The translations under genes were made by a program, and so were the position numbers. Positions 6,331 to 12,230 of a stretch of 12,230 bases of DNA are shown here, piece after piece. Position 1 is the first letter of the stretch. The number at the start of each line of letters is the position of its first letter. Origin of the DNA: CAZYWA01 sp964650975 [NCBI: uncultured bacterium] (GTDB lineage Bacteria; JADJOY01); contig CAZYWA010000211.1 of NCBI GenBank assembly GCA_964650975.1, positions 1 to 12,230 on the forward strand, written 5' to 3'. The notes below the pieces were generated by a model. It was given only the letters and a program-made list of their open reading frames with translations. It made no database searches and had not been told where the DNA came from.

Positions 6331-7208
6331 GTCGTCCCACCCGAGTCGCTGGGCGCGTTCGCAACTGGAGCGCGGCGCGCCCAGAGCGCCGCGACGACCT
6401 CTTGGGCGACGGCCACGTCTCCACGCCCCCGTCCCACGCGAATCCCGGGCTTCTTGTCGCCGTGGAAATCCGAGCCGCCGGTGGCGACCAGGCCGAGAAC
6501 CCGTGCCATGTCGGCGAACCGGTGCCGCGTCGCGGAATCGTGCGACGGATGCCACACCTCGATCCCGTCGAGCCCGAGCGCCACCAGATCCTCGACCACC
6601 TGGATCGACTCGTCGAGATCGGTGCCGATCAGCGCCGGATGAGCCACGGACGTCACCCCGCCCGACTGGTGCGCCAGCGCGATCGCTTCCGCCGCCTCCA
6701 GCCGATCGCGCTCGAGGTGCGCAGGCCGGCCCCGGCTCAGGTAGCGTTCGAACGCCTCGCCGACCGACGCCACGTAGCCCTTGCGAATCATGGCGTGGGC
6801 GAAGTGAAGGCGGCCCAGCAAATCGCCGCTCGCCTCGCGACGGACCTCGTCCTCGCTGAGCGGCAGCCCGAGCTCCGCGAGCCGCGCCAAGAGCCGAGGT
6901 GCTCGCGCGGTGCGGCTCTGCTCGAGACGTTCGAGCGCCGCGGTCATCGGGCTCGGCACGTCGAACAGGTAGACCAGCAAGTGGACCGAGCGGTCGCGCA
7001 CCACCAGGCTGATCTCGGTGCCGGTCAGGTACTCGATTCCCTTGCTCGCCGCGGCGCGCCGGCCCTCGTCGAGCGAACGGATCGTGTCGTGGTCGGTGAG
7101 GCTGATGGCGCCGAGGTTCTCGTCGGCGGCGAGCGCCACCACGGCCGAGGGCGTCAGGGTGCCGTCGGAAAACGTGGTGTGCAGGTGGAGATCGGCCCGG
7201 GCGCTCAT
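6327..7208 (-). CDS. PHP-domain metal-dependent phosphoesterase (TrpH / RNase AM-like)
   Basis: A 293-residue cytoplasmic phosphoesterase. Relatives (YciV/TrpH, RNase AM) remove phosphate from 3',5'-nucleoside bisphosphates and trim short RNAs from the 5' end using a three-metal site. The PHP metal ligands are visible in order: DLHLHTTFSDG (H8, H10, D15), LTDHD (D39, H40), GTEIS (E65), H76 in HLLVYLFD, H136 in GRLHFAHAM, VAHPAL (H190) and GGSDFHG (D247, H249). Length matches the family (about 280-295). ATG 7208-7206 is chosen because it puts the first PHP motif at the N-terminus and has GAGGGGG just upstream. The stop overlaps the prenyltransferase start as GTGA, so the two are probably co-translated. 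A role in glycan precursor metabolism is possible by context, but a housekeeping RNA role is equally likely. Confidence 0.88.
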   Translation of the reverse strand: MSARADLHLHTTFSDGTLTPSAVVALAADENLGAISLTDHDTIRSLDEGRRAAASKGIEYLTGTEISLVVRDRSVHLLVYLFDVPSPMTAALERLEQSRTARAPRLLARLAELGLPLSEDEVRREASGDLLGRLHFAHAMIRKGYVASVGEAFERYLSRGRPAHLERDRLEAAEAIALAHQSGGVTSVAHPALIGTDLDESIQVVEDLVALGLDGIEVWHPSHDSATRHRFADMARVLGLVATGGSDFHGDKKPGIRVGRGRGDVAVAQEVVAALWARRAPVANAPSDSGGTT

Positions 7209-7246
7209 GACCCCCTCGTCGAGGCGGAAGGCGGGAGCTTGTAACC

Positions 7247-7264
7247 GGCGCGGGCACCCGCGCC
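7247..7264. other. Perfect inverted repeat in the gap between glycosyltransferase and PHP genes
   Basis: GGCGCGGG-CA-CCCGCGCC: 8-base arms around a 2-base centre. The flanks GCTT (7237-7240) and AAGC (7265-7268) are also complementary, so the transcript can extend the stem across a 6-base bulge (7241-7246). It occupies the middle of the 82-base gap 7209-7290. No T-run follows, so it is not a standard terminator. It may weaken expression downstream, protect an mRNA end, or bind a dimeric protein. Confidence 0.5.
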
Positions 7265-7290
7265 AAGCCCGCGTCGTGGCATCGGTCCCA

Positions 7291-8520
7291 TCAAGCTGCC
7301 GGCCACGCCGCTCGGTAGACCTCGAGCATGCGGTCCAGGATCGCACGCCGGCGCAGCGTGGTCTCGGCCAATCGCCCGATCCCGGCCGAGAGCCGTGCCC
7401 GCAGATCGACGTCCATGACGACTCGTCGGACCGCGGCCGCGAGTCCCGCCGCGTCGCTGGCGAAGAGCCCGGTGACCTCGTCGACGATCAACTCCGGAGT
7501 CCCCCCAGTGGGGAGCGCCACCACCGGCGTGCCGACCGACGCCGCCTCGAGCAGTAGCCGGCTCAGCGGCTCGGGCCACCGGGAGGGCAGCACCAGACAG
7601 CGAGCGTGAGCGATCCACGCCAGCACCTCGTCGTTGCCGACGGAGCCCAGGCAGTCGATCGGGCTTCCGTTCTTCGCCAGCCGCTCGAGATCCGCCCGTC
7701 GCGGACCATCGCCGAGCACTACCAAGCGACATCCGTGATCCAGCGCGGACGCGACGCCGGGCAGCCAGTCGGCCCCCTTCTCCGAATTGAGCTTGCCCGC
7801 GAACAGCACGTACGGCCCCGGCGCCGCGCGCGTCGGTCGCGGGATCTCGCGAGGAGGCTCGGGCGGGAGGTTCGGTACCACATCGATGGGCGCCGTCACG
7901 CCACTCTCGCGAAGACGGTCGCGCACGTAGCCGCTCACCGCGATCACTCGCGCGAACCGATCGAGGGCTCGGGTGCGCACGACCGTCGCGGCCAGGCCGA
8001 GCGGCGTGAGCGGCGCCAGTAACCAGCCCGCCTTTCCATAGCGGTCGGCGAAGCAGCGCGCCAGCCGCGGCGCCGAGCAACCGGGACAGATCTGGCCTTC
8101 GCGAAATCGAGTGGTGCGCAGGCAGATCGGCGCGTAGTCGCGCACCGTGGCGACCGACGCCACTCCGGTGGCGCGCGCCGCCCGTGCCACGGCCGCGAGA
8201 TTCGACCCCTGTTGCGCATGGATCAAATCGGGCCGCGAGTCGCCCGCGCGCTCGACGATGAACCGCTCGAGCGCCCGGTCGCGCCACAGCGCCCGATACC
8301 CGTCGCGGACCACCGGGATCGAAAGCTCCGGCACCCCGAGTCGCGACACCGTGACGCCACCTTCGTTGCCTTGCTCCCGCGCCGCCCGAGAGCTCACCCG
8401 GCGATGGATGACTTCGACCTCGACACCGACGGACGCGAGTCCGCTCGCCAGCGCATCGACGCTCCATCCGCTTCCACCGCAACCGGGCGGGAACGAATCG
8501 GTGACCAGAAGCGCTCTCAT
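7291..8520 (-). CDS. GT4-family glycosyltransferase with Cys cluster
   Basis: A 409-residue GT-B retaining glycosyltransferase, cytoplasmic side. Seen: the N-terminal strand and glycine loop MRALLVTDSFPPGCGGSGW, then HAQQGSN (101-107), a cysteine group C133, C145, C148 and C156 (ICLRTTRF...CPGC...ARC) that could bind a metal and occurs in some GT4 proteins, the donor domain start YVLFAGKLNSEKGADWLPG (237-255), and the E-x7-E motif at E317/E325 (EPLSRLLLE) followed by GTPVVALPTGGTPELI. I choose ATG 8520-8518; an in-frame GTG at 8535 would add five residues, and AGGGTG lies about 12 bases before the ATG. It is more distant from the other glycosyltransferases in the window. It begins the polysaccharide block, 70 bases after icmF, with no terminator between them. 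Donor and acceptor are unknown. Confidence 0.9.
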   Translation of the reverse strand: MRALLVTDSFPPGCGGSGWSVDALASGLASVGVEVEVIHRRVSSRAAREQGNEGGVTVSRLGVPELSIPVVRDGYRALWRDRALERFIVERAGDSRPDLIHAQQGSNLAAVARAARATGVASVATVRDYAPICLRTTRFREGQICPGCSAPRLARCFADRYGKAGWLLAPLTPLGLAATVVRTRALDRFARVIAVSGYVRDRLRESGVTAPIDVVPNLPPEPPREIPRPTRAAPGPYVLFAGKLNSEKGADWLPGVASALDHGCRLVVLGDGPRRADLERLAKNGSPIDCLGSVGNDEVLAWIAHARCLVLPSRWPEPLSRLLLEAASVGTPVVALPTGGTPELIVDEVTGLFASDAAGLAAAVRRVVMDVDLRARLSAGIGRLAETTLRRRAILDRMLEVYRAAWPAA

Positions 8521-8590
8521 GCCGTGGTCGGGCACCCTAGGCGCAGGCGAGCCGCTCGGCCACGGGCTGTGCGGACCCGTTCGGAACGCC
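8521..8590. other. Short gap between icmF and the glycosyltransferase gene
   Basis: Seventy GC-rich bases. I see no T-run terminator and no promoter with recognisable -35/-10 boxes. A weak 5-bp inverted repeat (8562-8566 with 8576-8580) is probably chance. Read-through from icmF into the glycosyltransferase gene is therefore possible. Confidence 0.4.
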
Positions 8591-11500
8591 TCACATCGAC
8601 CGGCGGTACTGACCGCCCACGCCGTACAAGACCTGCGAGATCTGCCCCAGCGTCGCGACCTTCACCGTCTCCATCAGCTCGGCGAAGACGTTCCCGCCGG
8701 CGAGCGCCACCTCGCGCAGCCGCTCGAGCGCCTGCGGCGCGTCGGCGGCATGGCGGCGCTGGAACGCGGCCACCTCGCTCACCTGGCTCGCCTTCTCCTC
8801 GTCGGTGGAGCGAATCAGCTCCTTCACTCCGCCGCTCGGGGCCGCGTGCTGCGGATGGAGGAAGGTGTTCACTCCCACCACCGGCAGCTCGCCCGAATGC
8901 TTGAGCGTCTCGTAGTGCAGGCTCTCGTCCTGGATCTTGCCGCGCTGGTACATCGCCTCCATCGCACCCAGCACGCCGCCGCGCTCGGAGAGGCGCTCGA
9001 ACTCGGCGAACACGGCTTCTTCGACCAGGTCGGTGAGCTCGTCGATCAAGAACGAGCCCTGCAGCGGGTTCTCGTTCTTCGCCCAGCCCAGCTCGCGGTT
9101 GATGATGAGCTGGATCGCGAGCGCGCGGCGCACCGATTCCTCGGTGGGCGTGGTCACGGCCTCGTCGTAGGCGTTGGTGTGAAGGCTCTGGCAGTTGTCG
9201 AAGATCGCGTAGAGCGCCTGCAAGGTGGTGCGGATGTCGTTGAAGTCGATCTCCTGCGCGTGCAGGCTCCGGCCGCTGGTCTGGATGTGGTACTTGAGCA
9301 TCTGCGAGCGCTCGTTGGCGCCGTAGCGCTCGCGCATCGCCACCGCCCAGATGCGCCGCGCCACGCGCCCCAGCACCGCGTATTCGGCGTCGAGCGCGTT
9401 GGAGAAGAAGAACGACAGATTCGGCGCGAAATCGTCGACCGCGAGACCGCGCGCCCGGTAGTACTCGACGTAGGTGAATCCGTCGGCGAGCGTGAACGCG
9501 AGCTGGGTGATCGGATTCGCGCCGGCCTCGGCCATGTGGTAGCCGCTGATCGACACGCTGTAGAAATTCCGCACCTGGTTCTGGACGAAATACTGCTGCA
9601 CGTCGCCCATCATCTTGAGCGCGAAGTCGGTCGAGAAGATGCAGGTGTTCTGCGCCTGATCCTCCTTCAGGATGTCGGCCTGCACGGTGCCGCGCACCTG
9701 GCTGAGCACCCTGGCGCGAATCTCGGCGTATTCCGCCTCCGGCAACACGCGATCGCCGCGGGTGCCGAGCAGCGCCAGGCCCAGCCCGTCGTGCCCCGCT
9801 GGGAGCTCGCCGCGATAACACGCCGGCTCTCCCGGTTTCGCGGCGCCGATCCGCGCGAGTGCCTCCTCGAGCCGCCCGGTCTCGCGCAGCCGCTGCTCCA
9901 CGGCCTGGTCGATCGCGGTGTTCAGGAACATCGCCAGGATGGTGGGCGCCGGGCCGTTGATCGTCATCGACACGCTGGTTCGCGGCGACCCCAGGTCGAA
10001 GCCCGAGTAGAGCCGCTTGGCGTCGTCGAGCGAGCACACGCTGACGCCGCTGTTCCCGACCTTCCCCCAGATGTCGGGGCGTTCCGCCGGATCCGCGCCG
10101 TAAAGCGTCACCGAGTCGAACGCGGTCGAGAGCCGCACGGCCGGCTGTCCGCGGCTCACGTAGTGGAAGCGCCGATTGGTGCGCTCGGCGATCCCTTCGC
10201 CGGCGAACATCCGGGTCGGATCCTCCTCGGCGCGCTTGAAGGGGAAGACGCCCGCGGTGAACGGAAAGCGCCCGGGCACGTTCTCGGTGCCGAGCCACCT
10301 CGCGAGCTCGCCCCACTCGGTGGTGCGCGGCAGCGACACCTTGGGAATGCGCGTGCCGGAAAGCGTTCGCTGATCGTTCCGGATCGTCACTTCGCGGCCA
10401 CGCACCTCGAAGCGCGAGACCTCGGAGGCGTAGGCCTCGCGCAACGCGGGAAAGCCCCGAAGCTGCTCGACGGTGCGCGGGTCGACGGAGGCGAGCAGCT
10501 CCTCGCGCCGCTTCGCCAGCTGCTGAACCGCCGGTTCCTCGTCGTCGAGCGAATCGCGATCGCCGCTGCCCACGCGCAGCTCGTCGAGCGCCACCTCGAT
10601 CGCCCGCGCGCGGGCCACCCGATCGGCTTGCTCTTCCACACGCGCGCGATACCCGCGGCAGATCTCGGCGATCTCCGCCAGGTACCGGACTCGATTCTCC
10701 GGCACGACGGTGAGCGTGACCCCGGTTCGCGCCGGAGGAGGGCCAGGATTCCACTCCGCTCCGCGCGCTTCGCCGGCCTTCCGGGCCACCGCCGTGAAGA
10801 GCTTGTCGACGCCCGGGTCACCGAAGCGGCTCGCGACGGTCGCGAAGACCGGCATGTCGTCGGGCGAGAGCGCGGTCAGGTTGCGCGCGCGTCGCATCTG
10901 CCGGCGAACCTCGCGAAGTGCATCCGCGGCGCCGCGGCGATCCGCCTTGTTGATCACCACCAGATCCGCGAGCGCCAGCATGTCGATCTTCTCGAGCTGC
11001 GACGGCGCGCCGTACTCGGGCGTCATCACGTAGAGCGACACGTCGGCCAGGTCCACCACCTCGCTGTCGCCCTGACCGATGCCCGCGGTCTCGAGCAGCA
11101 CCAGGTCGAACGGCGCCGCTTGCAGCACCAGCAGTGCATCCGCGACCGCCGCGGAGGTGGCGAGATTGGGTCGCCGCGTGGCCATCGAGCGCATGTAGAC
11201 GCGAGGATTCGTGGCTGCGTTCATCCGGATGCGATCGCCGAGCAGGGCACCGCCGCTGCGCCGGTGAGTCGGATCCACCGACAACACGGCCACCGTGCGC
11301 TCCGGGAACGCGTCGAGAAATCGACGAAGCAGCTCGTCGGTCAGCGATGATTTCCCCGCTCCACCGGTGCCCGTGATCCCGATCACCGGCGCCAGCTGCG
11401 CCGGGCTGCGCTCGCGCAGCTCGACGCGCCAGCGATCGAGCCGGGCCGCCGCTTCCGCGTCGCCGGCCGCGCGTCCGGCGAGATCCTCGATCTCGGTGAC

Positions 11501-12043
11501 CGCTCGCGCCACGGCGCCTGGTTCGCGCCCGGTCGCGTGTCCCGATCCGGATGCGGCCGCCGCGCGCGGTGCCCGCGCCACCCGCGCCAGCATGTCGCGA
11601 ATCATGCCGGTCAGGCCGAGGGCGAATCCCTCCTCGACCGAATAGATGCGCTCCACACCCGCAGCGTGAAGCTCCTCGATCTCGGCGGCGACGATCACGC
11701 CGCCGCCGCCGCCGAACACGCGCACGTGGCCGGCACCGCGTTCACGGAGCATGTCGACCATGTAGCGGAAGAACTCGACGTGCCCGCCTTGATACGACGA
11801 GACCGCGATGGCGTGCGCGTCCTCCTGGATGGCCGCGTCGACGATCTCCTCGACCGAACGATCGTGGCCCAGGTGAATCACCTCGGCGCCTTCTTGCTGG
11901 AGAATGCGGCGGATGATGTTGATCGACGCGTCGTGCCCGTCGAAGAGCGACGCCGCCGTGACGAACCGGCGCGGCGCCCGGAGTCCGGGCGCGCGATCGT
12001 CCGCCGGTGCCGAGTGATCCCTGACCGCTACGGGTGCGTTCAT
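8591..12043 (-). CDS. icmF: Fused isobutyryl-CoA mutase IcmF (B12 domain, G-protein chaperone, mutase)
   Basis: A 1150-residue adenosylcobalamin enzyme that interconverts isobutyryl-CoA and n-butyryl-CoA; some relatives also act on isovaleryl/pivalyl-CoA. Domains in order: B12-binding (about 25-155) with FDGHDAS, H37 being the expected lower axial cobalt ligand, and a GGGGG loop at 111-115; MeaB-like GTPase chaperone (about 215-430) with Walker A GTGGAGKS (225-232), ETAGIGQGD (318-326) and NKAD (365-368); a linker; then the mutase barrel (about 545-1150) with SISGYHMAEAG (H836, matching H244 of methylmalonyl-CoA mutase). Gln798 in AQNT replaces the Arg207 that binds the methylmalonyl carboxylate, and a Phe (600 or 602) stands where that enzyme has Tyr89, as expected for a butyryl substrate. 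Length, fusion order and all motifs are complete. ATG 12043-12041 is chosen; GTG 12097 would run into the upstream gene. No clear ribosome site is seen. Confidence 0.96.
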   Translation of the reverse strand: MNAPVAVRDHSAPADDRAPGLRAPRRFVTAASLFDGHDASINIIRRILQQEGAEVIHLGHDRSVEEIVDAAIQEDAHAIAVSSYQGGHVEFFRYMVDMLRERGAGHVRVFGGGGGVIVAAEIEELHAAGVERIYSVEEGFALGLTGMIRDMLARVARAPRAAAASGSGHATGREPGAVARAVTEIEDLAGRAAGDAEAAARLDRWRVELRERSPAQLAPVIGITGTGGAGKSSLTDELLRRFLDAFPERTVAVLSVDPTHRRSGGALLGDRIRMNAATNPRVYMRSMATRRPNLATSAAVADALLVLQAAPFDLVLLETAGIGQGDSEVVDLADVSLYVMTPEYGAPSQLEKIDMLALADLVVINKADRRGAADALREVRRQMRRARNLTALSPDDMPVFATVASRFGDPGVDKLFTAVARKAGEARGAEWNPGPPPARTGVTLTVVPENRVRYLAEIAEICRGYRARVEEQADRVARARAIEVALDELRVGSGDRDSLDDEEPAVQQLAKRREELLASVDPRTVEQLRGFPALREAYASEVSRFEVRGREVTIRNDQRTLSGTRIPKVSLPRTTEWGELARWLGTENVPGRFPFTAGVFPFKRAEEDPTRMFAGEGIAERTNRRFHYVSRGQPAVRLSTAFDSVTLYGADPAERPDIWGKVGNSGVSVCSLDDAKRLYSGFDLGSPRTSVSMTINGPAPTILAMFLNTAIDQAVEQRLRETGRLEEALARIGAAKPGEPACYRGELPAGHDGLGLALLGTRGDRVLPEAEYAEIRARVLSQVRGTVQADILKEDQAQNTCIFSTDFALKMMGDVQQYFVQNQVRNFYSVSISGYHMAEAGANPITQLAFTLADGFTYVEYYRARGLAVDDFAPNLSFFFSNALDAEYAVLGRVARRIWAVAMRERYGANERSQMLKYHIQTSGRSLHAQEIDFNDIRTTLQALYAIFDNCQSLHTNAYDEAVTTPTEESVRRALAIQLIINRELGWAKNENPLQGSFLIDELTDLVEEAVFAEFERLSERGGVLGAMEAMYQRGKIQDESLHYETLKHSGELPVVGVNTFLHPQHAAPSGGVKELIRSTDEEKASQVSEVAAFQRRHAADAPQALERLREVALAGGNVFAELMETVKVATLGQISQVLYGVGGQYRRSM

Positions 12044-12066
12044 GTGCCGTGGATTATGGCCGCGCG

Positions 12067-12230
12067 TCAGGCGGGTTTCGAGGCATGCACCAGCCACGCC
12101 GCCGAGCCCGCGGACACGCCCTGCGGCCCGGCGAAGGGAACCATCGCTTCCCGCATCGCGGCGAGCGCCGCTCGCGCTCGATCGGCGGGAGCTTCCAGCA
12201 ACACCTTCGCCATGGGGCCAGCCTGGCTCA
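12067..12230 (-). CDS. C-terminal end of a probable SAM-dependent methyltransferase (5' part beyond window)
   Basis: Only the last 53 codons are visible, ending at TGA 12069-12067. The piece reads through KVLLEAPADRARAALAAMRE and MVPFAGPQGVSAGSAAWLVH to ASKPA. A helix followed by a Pro-Phe/Tyr-x-Gly loop and a final strand of the type AAWLV-x-A is a common ending of class I methyltransferases, where the last strand completes the sheet. No catalytic motif lies inside the window, so the call rests on this ending alone. It is 23 bases upstream of icmF and probably co-transcribed with it. An internal ATG (12213) could start a 48-codon reading frame, but nothing supports a separate small gene. Confidence 0.45.
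   Translation of the reverse strand, partial: SQAGPMAKVLLEAPADRARAALAAMREAMVPFAGPQGVSAGSAAWLVHASKPA

Noticed and set aside
6331-7266. Upstream extension of the prenyltransferase frame
   Set aside because: It overlaps the PHP gene out of frame; the PHP metal ligands show which frame is real.
8562-8580. Weak inverted repeat ACGGG/CCCGT between icmF and the glycosyltransferase gene as a terminator
   Set aside because: A five-base stem, nine-base loop and no T-run; expected by chance in GC-rich DNA.
8147-11350. A very long open frame on the plus strand, opposite icmF and the glycosyltransferase gene
   Set aside because: It is antisense to the complete, motif-rich icmF gene. Its translation is Arg/His/Gln-rich with no recognisable domain, the usual shadow of codon bias in GC-rich DNA.
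12213-12230. Possible start of a small separate gene at ATG 12213-12215
   Set aside because: No ribosome site, the frame stays open upstream to the window edge, and the ending looks like the last strand of a methyltransferase.

Overview
The window is a GC-rich bacterial chromosome segment in which every supported gene lies on the minus strand, so transcription runs from position 12230 toward position 1. There are no RNA genes, insertion sequences, CRISPR arrays or phage genes that I can see. The gene content (IcmF, PyrR, GT4 glycosyltransferases, a decaprenyl-phosphate phosphoribosyltransferase-like UbiA protein) fits an uncultured high-GC bacterium such as Eisenbacteria, Gemmatimonadota or Myxococcota. 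That placement is a low-confidence impression from protein style, not a measured result.

Layout in the direction of transcription: (1) the C-terminal end of a probable SAM-dependent methyltransferase at the right edge (12067-12230). (2) A complete fused B12-dependent acyl-CoA mutase, icmF (8591-12043). (3) A cell-surface polysaccharide or glycolipid block: a GT4 glycosyltransferase (7291-8520), a PHP phosphoesterase (6327-7208), a UbiA-family polyprenyl-phosphate phosphoribosyltransferase (5410-6330), a coiled-coil protein (4736-5341), a tandem two-domain GT4 glycosyltransferase (2445-4736), a second coiled-coil protein with a phenylalanine-rich heptad repeat (1720-2445) and a third GT4 gene (506-1723). 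(4) A 134-base gap with a good minus-strand promoter and an intrinsic terminator inside the leader. (5) The start of pyrR (1-371), cut by the left edge.

Four junctions are stop/start overlaps of 1 or 4 bases (TGATG or GTGA), which suggests translational coupling: PHP to prenyltransferase, and all three within the coiled-coil/glycosyltransferase series. My reading is that the prenyltransferase makes a lipid-linked pentose phosphate, the glycosyltransferases build a glycan at the inner face of the membrane, and the two coiled-coil proteins, each placed directly before a glycosyltransferase, act as scaffolds or length-setting partners. The last idea is inference by analogy to WbdD/WbdA.

The most interesting points are the alternating coiled-coil/glycosyltransferase arrangement with its all-Phe heptad core, the fused pair of GT4 domains whose second half is a paralogue of the downstream glycosyltransferase, and the compact pyrR leader that looks like a transcription attenuator.
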